In this document: in pieces, positions 1 to 11,328 of the stretch
Numbering within the stretch: the first letter of the stretch is position 1
Layout of the letters: each line of letters opens with the position of its first letter
NCBI GenBank assembly: GCA_030789695.1
Contig: CM061139.1
Span: 1-64,000, forward strand
Length of the DNA stretch: 64,000 bases
Origin: Scilla litardierei
Taxonomy: Eukaryota > Streptophyta > Magnoliopsida > Asparagales > Asparagaceae
Direction of reading: 5' to 3'
Notes under the pieces: generated by a model
The model's database searches: none
Told to the model about the DNA's origin: nothing
Seen by the model: the letters and a program-made list of their open reading frames with translations, nothing else
Made by a program: the position numbers and the translations under genes

Positions 1-595
1 GACTTCAGCCTACTGGGCGAGTGGCCCCCACCCTTACGGTCGAGCGGAAGAACCGGGCAGCTGGGGAAGTTGCCCCCAGCCTTACGGGCGATCAGAGCGA
101 TCGGCCTGCTAGGGGAGTTGCCCAGCCTTTCGGTCGAGCAGAGCGATCGGCCAGCCGAGGGAGTTGCCTCCAGCCTTACGGGCGATCAGAGCGATTGGCC
201 AGCTGGGGGAGTTGCCCCCAGCCTTATGGGCGATCAGAGTAATCGGCCTGCAGGGGGAGCGGCCCCCAGCCTTACAGTCGAGGAGAGCAATCGGCCAGCT
301 GGGGGAGTTGTCCCCAGCCTTACGGGCGATCGAAGCGATTGGCCTGATGGGGGAGTGGCCCCCAGCCTTATGGTCGAGCAGAGGACCAGCCAGCTGGGGG
401 AGTTTCCCCCGGCCTTACAGGCGATCAGAGCGATTAGCCTGCTGGGAGAGTTGCCCCAGCCTTACGGTCAAGCGGAGCTGTCGGCCAGTTAGGGAGTTGT
501 CCCCAGCCTTACGGGCGATTAGAGCAATCGGCCAGCTGGGGGAATTGCTCCCAGCCTCACGGGCGATCGGAGGGTCCGGTGTGGCGGGGCAATAA
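1..595 (-). repeat. 47-bp tandem array of Tat-1 (about 12 copies)
   Basis: About twelve monomers of 47-48 bp, each with the core CCCCCAGCCTTACGG, start near 29, 77, 124, 169, 216, 263, 311, 358, 406, 453, 502 and 549. Read on the minus strand they match the array at 47560-48290, so this array belongs to a reverse-oriented Tat-type gypsy element whose gag lies just to the right. Most monomers contain an inverted repeat (CTGGGGG, loop AGTTG, CCCCCAG). Tat elements are known for tandem repeats in their 3' untranslated region. The short open frames here are by-products of the periodicity. The array runs off the left edge. Confidence 0.9.
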
Positions 596-732
596 GAGAA
601 ACAACTGCTTTAGTGTGAACTTGCATTTCATTCTCTGAACCGGGAGTACACTTTAAAAAGGAAAAAGCTGGGAAGATAATGGCGAGCTAGTCTTGCCCGG
701 GGGGAGGAGCTGTGGCTGATTGTCCCGCCTTC

Positions 733-1688
733 TCACTCGATGATGCGTAGTGCGGTCTGGACGACGTTCACCTTTTTTTCCTTTGTCCAAATGCTTGGAT
801 GTCCCCTCTCTGGGGTTGTCTTCAGGTCGTTGACAAAGTTCTTCAGGTGCCCGCTGCTGATTAGCTTGTCTATGTCTTTCTTCAGGTGCCAGTAGTCGTC
901 GGTGTCGTGGACGTTTTCTTTGTGGTACCTGTAATATTTCTCCTCGACCCTTTTGCCACCCTTCATCTTCGGGGGCGGCTTGCTGATGTGGCCTTCTCTC
1001 TGAGCCTGCGTTAGGACATCATCTTAAGTAGCATTCAGCCTGGGGGGTCGCGTTTCCTCTTTGCACTATTTTCCCCTTGCCTTCTTCTCTCGCTTATGGT
1101 CGTCCGACTAGCGGCGCTCGCTCTTGTTTCGTTTGGTGCCTCGTCTGGCCCCTGTGGGGGGGGGGGGACATCCTTCCTCCGCTACCAACGCCTCCTCTGT
1201 TAGCATGTAACGCTCTGCCAGGGCTATTACCTTGGTGAGGTCTCTCGTAGGCTCGTTGTGCAGTGACTTCTTTAGGCCCCTATGTCGGAGTCCTTTCTTT
1301 AGGGCAGTTTCCACGACCATCTCTGGGAAGCTCTCCACATTCAGCCTCTCGATGTTGAAGCGGCACATGTAGCTCCTTAGGGATTCGTCTGGCCTCTGTA
1401 TCACGTTGAACAGAAGCTCCGAGTCCGGCTTTACCTGTCGGCTGGTGATGAACTGCTTGCAGAATTTGTGGGAGAGGTCTTTGAAGTTGCTGATGGAGCG
1501 GTTGGGGAGGCTGTGGTACCAGGTCTGGACGGACTTCCAGAGAGTGGAGTAGAATCCTCGGTAGAGTAGGGCATCATCAACCCTTGGAATGCCATGACCC
1601 CCTCGTAATCCATCACGTGATCTTCCGGGTCCCCCGTGCCATTGTACTTCTCTAAGGTTAGCATCTTGAATCTGGACGGTACCCGTAT
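733..1688 (-). pseudogene. gag: Tat-1 retrotransposon gag, decayed
   Basis: Structural capsid gene of a Tat-type gypsy element in three reading-frame pieces. 1664-1431 begins the capsid domain (LEKYNGTGDPEDHVMDYEGV) and then shifts frame. 1404-1108 carries RFNIERLNVESFPEMV and GLRHRGLKKSLHNEP. 966-733 carries the knuckle-like YHKENVHDTDDYWHL. The paralogue at 46340-47340 has CKYHKDNGHDTDDCWHL (pattern C-x2-H-x4-H-x4-C); here both cysteines are tyrosine and the glycine is valine, so metal binding is lost. The gene is cut at 1688 by Copia-1, which removes its N-terminus. About 130 bp of spacer (596-732) separates it from the tandem array, with no protease, reverse transcriptase or integrase between. 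Non-functional. Confidence 0.85.
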
Positions 1689-1763
1689 TGAGGGATGTAT
1701 GCCCTCAGATCATTTGTATTTGATGCAAATGATTTTTAAGCTTAGATATGGACTATTTTGTAT

Positions 1764-4717
1764 ATGATTGTAACGGTCGCTTTCCGACCTTATGGATTTT
1801 CTGCGTGCACGTGCTTTATCGTGCACGTATTTTATTTGGCTATTTCTGGATTCCAGTATATGCGATGTGATATGCTGTTGTGACCATATGGGAGTGTAGA
1901 ATTTTATAGTAATTTTTGGGAACGTCATTTCACGGCTCGTTTTCTCACAAAACGACTTGGAATGGTAGGGGCGTTTTAGTCTTTTATCTCAAAACACAGT
2001 TCCCGATTTTACGTAAATTCTTGGTAGGCGTAACACACGATCAGACTCCGTAGCCCCGTGCGTCTCGTCTCCACGATCGTCCTGGTATTTTCGGATTAAT
2101 TTTCCGACGCCCGTAGCGAGAGTTATCTCCCGAATAAATCTCAACCGTTGATTTAGCTCTAATCATTTCAAATTTCAATTGATAATCAAATCTAATTGTA
2201 TCCCAAATGATACTCTTACGTATCAAGGCAAAATCTTCTGCCTTTGTCTGCACCCATATTTTCCCCAATTTGCACTCTCCCCTATCTCTCTCTCTCTCTT
2301 CCCCAAATGTTAGTAATCCTATAGCTATATATCAAATTAAATCATTTTATAACTAAACCTAAACCCTAACCTTACTCACGTGAATATTTCCCTAGTGCTG
2401 TGAAATTTTCAGCCGCCACCAAGTTTTAAGCCCCCCGTTCTCTTTCTCTCTCCCTCGCGTCTCTCCCTCCCTCGCCCTCACCGCCGGCGGCCGACTGCTC
2501 GAGACCGCCGCCACGACCCCCTCGGGCCCTCCACAGCTGCCCGTGACGCTGGAGACCGCCCGGATCTGGTGGCCTCTCCCTGCAACGGCAGCAGCGGCAG
2601 CAGCTCTCCAAGATGCTGCTGTGATTTCCGGCTACCGCCGTCTCTTCCTATCACCGCACGGCCCGCCAGCGATCCCCGAAGCCCCGTACAGTCACCATCG
2701 ACCTTCCCTTGGCCGCCCCCCTCGACTGCAGCCCCCTCGCGGGCTGTTTTCTCATGCAAAACGCAACAACGGAAGCCGAGAGCCGTAGTTCGTGCTTCCG
2801 GCGCCACCCCCGATGCTCTGACCCCCGCCACGCTCTCTCCCCGGCCGTTAACCACCGTTAATGACAGCCCGAGGCTGTCTCCTCACACTTCGCAGCCGGC
2901 CAGCAACATCCAAATGCTCCGGCAACGTTGTGTGGCCGTTGTGTTGCCCATGCTCGCTGTTTTGCCATCGATCTGACAGTGCTCACTGTCCACACCCTTC
3001 GTTCGCTATCCGGGCGAGTCTCAATACGCTCACCATAGCCAAGACACCGTAGACGATGAGGAGATCCCACCGTTCAGACCCTACTTCCGTTCAACGTCAA
3101 ACACTGGAGAGGTTGGTCCCCCTAACTCATAGCAAACCCACACCGTAGCAAAATCAAACCCTAAACTAAAATTTGACAACTATAACTAAGTTTACTTTCA
3201 GCGCCAGTAAAATGATTGCCACCGTAGAAAGATCGACAATCGGACAACTTTTCTATGCACATAGGGTAGAAGTCGATCTAGGTTGAACGAAACACCAAAA
3301 TGTGACTTTTGACGAATAGGGTAGTCCCGCCAATCTAGAAACAAACCCTAATATGACTTATTGAAAAATGCGACCTGACACCGTCGCCGTGACCCTATTT
3401 CAGACGGACTACCGCGGACGAGACGCTTGGACGGGACGCTCCGGACGGACGACACACTCGCCACTCCATGCAAGTGTACTCACTAGTACCTTCGGCCGTG
3501 TTTAGGCCTTAGACTGTAGAACTGTTAAAAACTGTGAACAAAGAGAACCGGACGTGAAATGATAGCGTCCGGGACGCCTCTGACGGCTTAGACTTGACGA
3601 CGAAGTCTAAACGCAACAACAACATCGTTTGACACCTTAGGGTTTTTCCTGTGTGTGCGTGCGTGTGGACCCCCTAGAAGAACCATCCCTGTCATGTCAC
3701 GTCGTGTCTTGTTTTGCACAGCCTTGTGAGCAATAGGGCACTCACCAGTGAGTGGGTGATCCCTTGTACGGATACACAGCCTGCGGGCAATAGGGCACTC
3801 ACCAGTGAGTGGGTGATCCCTTGTACGGATACACAGCCTGTGGGCAATAGGGCACTCACCAAGTTAGAGTGAGTGATCCCTTGTACGGACTTGTCTTGTG
3901 CACTTGGGTTGGGGTAGGGTTAAGCGTGTGCACAGGGAGAGGGTCTGATCCCCCTCGAACCGTAAGGCATAAACCCTTCGAGTCACACGTGTCTTGTCTT
4001 GTATTGTCATGTCATGTCTTGCTTGTCTTGTCACGTCTGGTCATGACCCGTTTAGGTTAGTCCCGCAGTCGGTAGCACACGCTACGACTACTGCTTGCTA
4101 CGCTTTACTTTCCTGCTGCGTTTACTTCCTTCTGATACTCTGTTATAACCTCAGCATGCTAATCAACCAGTAATCTATTGTTTAATAGTTTGGTATGCTT
4201 GCAGTAGAGTCTAACCCTTTTTGTAGACTTTACCTGACGTACAGTTCCTTTCTTTTGGGTGCTGTAAGTAAGGTGTGGAGCCAGAGTACGTTGACGAGGC
4301 GGAGCTACCAGAGGACATAGAGCCGGAGGACGTCGATCCAGAGTGCGTGCCCGAGGAGGATCAGAGCTAGAGGTCCTCACGTTGCTGTTCCAGACTTCTC
4401 ACTGCTGATTAGTTGGGTGCGTAGCACCATCTACTTTCTGTCTAGGTTGGGTGCTTGCACAAGTAGTTACTTTTCAGTTGTTGTAGCCGTGTCAGGCTTT
4501 GTTAGACTCTCTGTACTTCTGGATTGTTATTTTGGAATAAAATGAATACTTTTCTTTTCAGTCCTTTTGTTGTTCTGTACTAACCTGTAGGGACCTGTTA
4601 CTTCGTCTTGGAGTACCACACAGACGCTTATTGGGTCCGAGCTTCACAGCTCTGGCCTAAGCGGGCCTTAGTCACGCTTCGCCTCCGTTGTTTTGGGAAG
4701 CGGGGCGTGACAATGAT
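1764..4717 (+). mobile_element. Gypsy (Tekay-like) solo LTR with 5-bp TSD ATGAT
   Basis: LTR 1769-4712 (2,944 bp) begins TGTAACGGTC and ends GGGGCGTGACA. The direct repeat ATGAT flanks it at 1764-1768 and 4713-4717. Joining the flanks restores the sequence seen uninterrupted in the other LTR of the same host element near 11029-11050 (CATATGATGCAAG), which proves insertion. The 3' end (GCTTCACAGCTC, then AAGCGGGGCGTGACA) matches the 3' end of the Tekay LTR at 43598-46022, so the families are related. There is no primer site, polypurine tract or coding sequence, hence a solo LTR from LTR-LTR recombination. A CT-rich run lies near 2281-2305. Confidence 0.93.
3730..3900 (+). repeat. 57-bp tandem repeat, 3 copies, inside the solo LTR
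   Basis: Units begin GCAATAGGGCACTCACC at 3730, 3787 and 3844. The first two are nearly identical through GGATACACAGCCTG; the third has AAGTTAGAG in place of AGTGAG. Within each, ACTCACCAGTGAGT is an inverted repeat. Confidence 0.9.
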
Positions 4718-4929
4718 GCAAGCAGAGTTAAATGTGTCGTAAATAGTTTACGATGATATTTAATATAATAAACACGTGGAAAAGGTTGCATGTAAGACAT
4801 GATCTCCCTAGTGTAAACACAGGTTCGAACGGCGTCCAAAACGGACGCCAAATGCAAAAGATATGGCCAAAACCGTCTAAAAGGCACTATAGGCCTTGCC
4901 CATGCCCAAACTGGGCATGGGTCAGCCAA

Positions 4930-5165
4930 AAACTGCATCAGGCCAGGCAGCCTAGGCCTGGGCACCCTGGGCACCAGGCACAGGCACCCTGGGCCTGGGG
5001 GCCCGGGCCCAAGGCCCAGGCAGCCCGGGCCTGGGCGCACGGCCCAAGGCCCAGGCAGCCCGGGCTTGGGTGTAGTGGGCGCCTGGCGCCTGGGCCCGGG
5101 TGCTCGGCCCAGGGCAAGGGCGCCCAGGGCCCAGGCAGGCTGCCAAGCCACCCAGGCTGACTGGG
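4930..5165 (+). repeat. GC-rich inverted-motif cluster in copia LTR
   Basis: A stretch of alternating GGCCCAGG and CCTGGGCC motifs (for example GGCCTGGG, CCCGGGCCC, GGCCCAAGGCC) that can fold in many ways. The start of the same cluster is present at 11262-11328 in the other LTR. Copia-2 and the solo LTR at 60581-62998 hold analogous clusters with different words (GCCCGCC/GGCGGGC and GCCCGCTG/CAGCGGGC). Proline/glycine-rich open frames across it on both strands are compositional artefacts. Confidence 0.8.
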
Positions 5166-5452
5166 CAATGGGGCCCACACCTAGGGTTTCGAACCCTAGG
5201 TGCAGAATTTTGGGTGACTGTTGATTTTGAACGAAAATCATGTTTTGGGCTCATCTTTGGACGATCAATTGAGGGGTCAAACAGACTCCAATTGACCCGT
5301 CGTTTTTTCCTACGTGTTCACCATTGAACGCCCTTCGATTTGATAGGTTGTATCAATCGTGAAGCTCAACGTTGAGGGAGTTAAAATTCATGGAAGTTTG
5401 GCCTTTTGTTAAGGCAAACTAACTTGATTTATTACCTCCAAAAAGAATAGTC

Positions 5453-5506
5453 CCACATCGGAAGTAGAGTAAAGGGAAGGGGTCAGCCGTTTATATAAAT
5501 AGGGGC
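5453..5506 (+). promoter_or_regulatory. Copia-1 LTR promoter: TCCCACATCGG box and TATA
   Basis: TCCCACATCGG at 5453 is followed about 30 bp later by TTTATATAAATAGGGGC (from 5490). The same pair occurs at equivalent places in Copia-2 (22412 and 22441) and, inverted, in the solo LTR near 61190-61235. Conservation across three copies supports a genuine LTR core promoter. Confidence 0.75.
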
Positions 5507-6077
5507 AGGCTCCCGTCCTCTAAACTCGTCCCAAGCTCTAGATCTGAGCAGCTCCCAAATGTTTGGAGCTCGGATCTTAGCTTAAAAATAAATATTTTTC
5601 TCCTCTTCCTAAATTTCTGCCTTGCTCCTGAAGGGCTCTAGCAAAGCCACGAAGGAGCTCGGATCGGATCCGAAGTCTTGACGGATGATCCTCTCAAGTG
5701 AAACTTTCTTTGACGCGTGGTTGGCTCAGCGACAAGGGGGTTGGTCGCCTCAGGACACGGTGCGGTTCGGCGCAGGACAGGGAGCAGCTCGGAAGACGGT
5801 GCGGTACACCTTGCTTGTACCAAGGCAAGGTTTCGGGTATGTCATTTAGTATCTTTCTAGAATAATTTTAATAATGTCGCAGTAGTATATATCCCTCTTG
5901 TGGTGGTCAGGTTCACCCCAAGTCGGCATAGATTCTGGCTAAGGTTCTGACTTTCCTTAGGGCCTTAGCTAAATTGTTTAGCTATATGTTTTCCGCTGTA
6001 TTTTTTATCCCTCTGTTATTCGTTCGACTTAGGACGGGAACAGATCTTTGTCCTAAGGGTCCGCCAAAACCTATCAG

Positions 6078-6090
6078 TGGTATCAGAGCC
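6078..6090 (+). other. Copia-1 primer-binding site (tRNA-iMet type)
   Basis: TGGTATCAGAGCC, one base after the LTR end, is complementary to the 3' end of plant initiator methionine tRNA, the usual minus-strand primer of Ty1/copia elements. Copia-2 has TGGTATTAGAGC at 23020. Confidence 0.92.
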
Positions 6091-9000
6091 TCGTCTACAT
6101 GATGATCTAGGACTGTGGCATTTTTAAAATTATTGATTGCTTTCTAAATGCATTTAAAATGTTTTAAATGCGATAATTTTGAAAATGATTTTAGATGCTT
6201 TAAAAATTTTATGTGATAAAATTTTTTGCATGCAAATTTTAATTTGATAATTTTTAACATGTGATCATGTAATAAAATTATGAGATAATTTTGAACATGC
6301 AGCTTTAAATTTTATTAGATAAAATTTTTATGGTTTTAAAATTATGTTGCATGTTATGTTTAGTTGAAACATAAAATAATTATGTGATACTTATTGTTTA
6401 GTACTGACACTTAATTTCATATGATTTAATTAAGATGTTAGTGTTAATGGCTATGTTATTCTTGTCCCTTATTTGATAACACAAGAAAACCTATATAGGT
6501 TAGCCATTAAGAATCTTTAAAATTTATAAGATGAATTTTTAAAATGTTACATGCTATGTTTTAATGAACATTTACAACATTTAAACCTAATTCCTGATTA
6601 GGGTAGTCCTTTTTAGCGACGATTATTATTTTAATCGTTTCAATAATAACTCTCATTAAATGACTACACTTTAAAAGTGTTGAAAATGATTTATTAAAAT
6701 ACTAATATTGATTAGGGTAGCACGTTGGACAACGAGAACCTTAAAGTTGATAAGGATTTAATAAAAGTTATTAAAAATCCTAAAATTTTGAATTTTAAGG
6801 ACTCAACCAGTTGATAGGATTAATTAGTTGTTAATAAAAGCCTTTTAGTTTACGGCACACCTATATAAATGAAAAGTGGCATTCAATGGATCATGATACC
6901 GGTCAAAGTGCTTGGCTAAGTTTGTTGGGTCACCCTAGCTAGACTGGGGGTAAGTGACCCTGGCTTAGTCAATTTGCTGGCCGTGTCCGCTGGACCGCAA
7001 TGACACAAACATGATTATATGACACCCTGAACTATAACTAAGTCTAATACGTTAATAATCTTTTTCAAGATTAGCCGTAGCCCTCCTTGTTTTAGGTGTT
7101 GGCAACCGTAGCCCTCCTTGTTCCAGTTGTTGAGCTACACTCAAGCTGTGACATGGCAACCTTGTAGGAACCAACTTCTTCAATACATATGATGTAATCT
7201 TGATTTGACCCAAACCGGCGTGTCGTGAATACACCGAGCGCTGGCATAAGTTAATCTAATGATGTAGTCTAGACTTGAACCAAACCGTCGTGTCGTGAAT
7301 ACACCGAGCGCCGATGTAAGTTAGGGTAGACAAGAAAACAAGGGTCCGACTAGGCTAGTCATTATGATTTGGATGAGCACACTCATAATCATAAGTGGCT
7401 AGGGATAAAAACCGATAAGAGAATCATATATGATATGATTAATGAAGAGTCATCTACCGATCGCAGAGTCAAGCAATTTTTTGAGATACATTCAAGGTTG
7501 TAAGACTCAGGGTGGTTGGATATATTTCCCATTAATTTAATTTATTTAAATCGTTCATTATTAAGGCTTAAAATGATCACAAAAATAGTGGAAGGATATA
7601 GATTGATAAAATCCATTCTATCTATATTTAATATTGAACATATGCTAAACTAGGGTAAGTTCTAAGTTTACCAATGGAATCAAAATATAATATTCTAACA
7701 GAATAAGTTAAATGGTCAAACATGTTGGTTAATCGAATATCAAGTTAAATTCTAATTGATAAGAATAAACTATATTCTCGATCACATTAAAATGACCTTC
7801 TTAAGGACAGACTTAAGGAATATGATTTCATTAAGTTCTGAGTCCAACAAAAAAATGCACGCTACATGTCACTCGCCTCTATATGAGGCAGCCGAAACAT
7901 ATTGATGTTCAAAAGCATGTTTCTCCATACAATTTGTTGAGTGACACTCAAGGTTGTATGGAAAGCAGGTTCGATCTGCAAGGTTCGAAAAATTCGAAAC
8001 TGTTTGAATCGAATGTGAGTGCATGAGCGGTGCAAGACTATGTATCCCAACCAAATCTTGAGACGACCAACTTGTTGAGCTACACTCAAGGTTGCAAAGC
8101 TCAGGCGTTTGGATATATGAGATGCTTGCATATCTATTTAAATTTTTGTTAAGACGTTTAATATCTAAATGAGATTTAGAAAAGGAAGAAGGCACTAAGG
8201 AAAAGTCAAATTGAGAAAGATAGTTTTATTTATCATTAGTAAAGGCATAAGTATGAGGAACTGAATATGTGACATATTTGATGTCATGATTTCAGGAGAA
8301 TTGTTATACAATAGGAAAAACACATTTTGGCGAATGTCGTCATATTACTTCTGAAGCAATATGTAATATGTATAACAAAATATATTAAATGTTAATATAT
8401 GAATACGCAAGAAAGTAATAAACTTATATGGAAATATAGACTAGGCCGTACCAAAGAGACTAAGCTTCACAAGTCACATAAAGAGGGGTTTGACCTCTCG
8501 TATTATAAAGTGTACAGACACTTGTGAACCTTATTCTCAAAGGTATGATGGCCAGAACTCCTTCTGTAAGACAGTGGGAGAATGAGTTGTTGAACTCACA
8601 GTCTCGTACATGCTGATGTACCCGGACCCAAGTCTAAGTAAGCCAGGATAAGTCGTTCTTACTATGATTACGACACGTGTTCTTGATGAAACATAAGTCT
8701 GATAAAATAGAGAACAAAATGACATAAGTATTTGAAATGATTCGATTAGATCGAAAAGTCAAATACTTAGCTGTTTAAATCTTTCATAAATAAAAGAAAA
8801 TGTGATTTTCTCTCAGGTCAAGTATCTTAACATATTGGATGTGTTAGAGAGCATGAATCGCACTTTGTTAGACATAGTGCGACTCATGACAAAGTGACTG
8901 AGTTACAATCCTCACTCTGGGTTAAATCCCAGATTATAATGTCTAGGTTCTTGATAAGGTTTTGTGAGGACCTTATTAATATGATATTCATTAAATCAAT

Positions 9001-9823
9001 CGTTAGGAAGTTAAATGATTACTCGAGTCTCGTAAGACGAAGAGTCGAGTTAGACATCATAGTCGATAATGATCTAAAATAAATTCCAGGATGAAATTCA
9101 GAGTAGAGACTCTGATTAACAAATTGATGCAATAGGTACGTGCACGTAAATAAAGTATGGACTTTAGTTTACGTGCCCAAAAGAAATTGTTTCTTAATGT
9201 CTGCAAGTAAATCTTCAAGTTAGAAGATTGGTGCAGAAAGGAAAATAGAGGAGTACAATTATGTTGGTTGAGAACGGTTTTCATCCTAACTCCTATAAAC
9301 GGATTATGATGAAATTGTCTTGCCAGTAGATGTGTACAAATCTACTCGGACCGAACTCGATGTAAATGCTCATGATGACCATGAAAACTGGAGCATTCAT
9401 TTACAGTGTGTTTTCTAAATATGATTTGGAAGAACAAACTTATATGAATTAGCCAGAGAGTTTTCAAGGTCAGTGGGAACGAATAAAACACATGCGAGGC
9501 ATCAAGGGGATGGAACATATTTTGATAAAGTGGTCAAAAGAGTTTGACACTTTTAAATATGAACCATCTAAAATGACCAATATCTTATTAAAATTATTGT
9601 CGTAAGGTATGATGAGCTGGATGCGATCCAAGAATATTAAATGGATTCCGAAGGACCAAAATAATTATTTGGATAAGATTCAAATGGTTGGTCTAGGTAG
9701 AAACCCATTAAGTCTAGACAGTAGACGGTTTAGCAGATCCACTCACAAAGGCTCTACCACATGAAGTCTGAAAAGACTTATGTGTAAATGCGGTATGAGA
9801 TACCGGGATAAATGGGCCTGAGT
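6091..9823 (+). other. Copia-1 interior: AT-rich leader and pol remnants, no open gene
   Basis: 6091-6880 is very AT-rich with many TTTTAAAAT/ATGTGATAA words. 6880-8110 aligns in order with the Copia-2 leader (23930-24490), sharing GTCACCCTAGCTAGACTG and CGTGTCCGCTGGACCGCAATGAC. It holds a 70-bp direct duplication (7212 and 7282) and several copies of a TTGAG...CTCAA hairpin. 8200-9430 contains no gene I can recognise. From about 9430 to 9770 there are short copia pol-like scraps ending in ADPLTKALPHEV. No gag like that at 24633 is present. Confidence 0.65.
7130..8089 (+). repeat. Repeated short hairpin TTGAG-loop-CTCAA in the leader
   Basis: TTGAG-CTACA-CTCAA at 7130-7144 and 8075-8089, TTGAG-TGACA-CTCAA at 7937-7951, and the variant TTGAG-ATACA-TTCAA at 7481-7495. 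Copia-2 has TTGAG-CACA-CTCAA at 24448-24461. Most are followed by GGTTG and a conserved AGGGTGGTTGGAT-like tail. The stem is kept while the loop varies, in the region between primer site and gag where retroelements hold packaging or dimerisation signals. Confidence 0.7.
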
Positions 9824-11328
9824 GCAAGTGGGAGATGTTGCGAGATGTATGCCCTCGAGGTAATTTATCTCCATGTATCTATACAAACATCTTGTTCAAA
9901 ATTACAGTAAGCTGTATGGTAAGAATTTATCTAAGTTAAATCATTATATAGTTATTATTAGAAAATAACTTAGGTAAAGTCATGAGACTTAATGCAAGGT
10001 CAAACATATATTGAGATGAGGATCTCGATCATGGAGAAGTGCTTGATCGATAGTCGCATAAGTCTAAAGGGGTTTGTGGTCGTAGAGGTTTCGAGAAAAG
10101 GATATCAAAACATCGGATAGACCATTGTGTTTTAGTCTTTACTGTATAGCGGTGACGATGATCTCATAGTCGTTAGACTTGGCGAAGTCGAAGACGAGAC
10201 ACATGAACTCATTGGAGAATGAGTTCACTGAACGACCCACAAGAGTTATCATATGGTTATGATTGAAAAATCTGTCAGTGATAACTCTTAGTAATGATAG
10301 GACAGTTGGTCTTTGACTTGAGGTCATTGTAGGAACCTGTACGTGAACGATGTCACTTAGATCTCTGACCTAGCTTCGAGGCTAGGCCTGTCGAAAGGTC
10401 TTTGGTTGGGTGACATTTGAAGCGTGCGAGGAGAGTAATGATCAAGATAGGATTCGTCTCTCCCGGTCAATGGGAGTTAGTGTCGTAGTGTTAGTTCGAT
10501 CTTTAGTGAAAACTCTGGCCAGAGTATATTGGAAGATGTCCAACATTATTTGACTAAAGATCGATGGAGACTAACCAGATTCGAGCTATTTAAGTTGACA
10601 GTTTGACCGTACCCTAGGCTTGAATTAAACAACATAGTTTAGACGAAGAGACTATAACTGTGGAATTCATCACGGACACAGTTAGGGTGGCCCGACAATA
10701 CTTATATCGATGAGTTAACCACTAAGTATGATACTGAAATATGGTCGGCAATTGCTGTCGTAGTCACTGCCGTCTGGGTCTTTGAGCTCCACCTGTAGTA
10801 GGGTCAGGCTGTAGGATCTCACACAGAGTGCGACCTTCGTCTCGTAATAGGTAGAAACATTAGGGAGAATATGCATTTGATGCAAGGGATAGAAAACTAC
10901 AAAGAGTTTGCAATTGTCTTTTGCATTCGGCATAAATGTTCCGTAGTACAAGTGGGAGATGTTGTAGGATGTATGCCCTTAGATCATTTGTATTTGATGC
11001 AAATGATTTTTAAGCTTAGATATGGACTATTTTGCATATGATGCAAGTAGAGTTAAATGTGTCGTAAATAGTTTACAACAATATGTAATATAATAAATGC
11101 ATGGAAAAGGTTACATGTAAGACGGGATAGTCCCGGTGTAAACACAGGTTCAAACGGCGACCAAAGCGGACGCCAAATGCAAAAGATAAGCCCAAAACCG
11201 TCTAAAAGGCACTATAGGCCTTGCCCATGCCCAAACTGGGCATGGGTCAGTCCAAAACTGCATCAGGCCAGACGGCCTGGGCCAGGGCACCCTGGGCACC
11301 AGGCTCAGTTGCCCTGGGCTTGGGCGCC
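9824..11328 (+). repeat. Copia-1 3' LTR region with two polypurine tracts (units A and B)
   Basis: Polypurine tract 1 (CAAGTGGGAGA, 9824-9834) is followed by TGTTGCGAGATGTATGCCC (unit A, 9835-10959). Polypurine tract 2 (CAAGTGGGAGA, 10949-10959) is followed by TGTTGTAGGATGTATGCCC (unit B, from 10960). Unit B matches the 5' LTR at 1689. Units A+B together match the longer LTRs of Copia-2 and of the solo LTR at 60581-62998. Unit B is cut at 11328 in its GC-rich cluster by the Athila LTR. Confidence 0.75.

Larger units (their letters stand above)
1689..6076 (+). repeat. Copia-1 5' LTR (short form, about 1.44 kb net)
   Basis: Starts TGAGGGATGTATGCCC immediately after the broken gag and ends CTATCA one base before the primer site. 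Removing the gypsy solo LTR at 1769-4712 and one TSD copy leaves about 1.44 kb. It corresponds only to the right part (unit B) of the longer LTRs at 20452-23018 and 60581-62998, which have an extra unit A of about 1.1 kb at their start. A possible 5-bp TSD is CGTAT (1684-1688); its partner is not in view. It contains a GC-rich hairpin cluster (4930-5165), the box TCCCACATCGG (5453) and a TATA box (5491). Confidence 0.75.
1689..11328 (+). mobile_element. Copia-1: non-autonomous Ty1/copia element, nested
   Basis: A forward LTR element: 5' LTR (1689-6076, interrupted), tRNA-iMet-type primer site (6078-6090), an AT-rich interior with no open gag or pol, two polypurine tracts (9824-9834 and 10949-10959), and a 3' LTR broken at 11328 by an Athila LTR. 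Between 9430 and 9770 only shreds of copia pol remain. The clearest is at 9731-9770, translating to ADPLTKALPHEV, the usual end of the copia RNase H. The large internal loss makes it LARD-like. Copia-2 (20452-28192) is a relative with a recognisable gag. The 3' half of the 3' LTR was not found beyond the Athila insertion. Confidence 0.8.

Noticed and set aside
2426..3070. Overlapping frames on both strands in the solo LTR
   Set aside because: GC-rich, arginine/serine/proline-rich, both strands open together, inside an LTR with defined TSDs. Compositional artefacts.
4672..5327. Pro/Gly/Leu-rich open frames on both strands (for example 189 and 135 residues)
   Set aside because: They follow from the GGCCCAGG-type inverted motifs of a copia LTR. 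Frames exist on both strands at once and end where the cluster ends.
7052..8195. Repeated TTGAG...CTCAA segments considered as tRNA genes or tRNA-derived SINEs
   Set aside because: No cloverleaf, no A or B box pair and no poly(A) end. The segments align to the leader of Copia-2.
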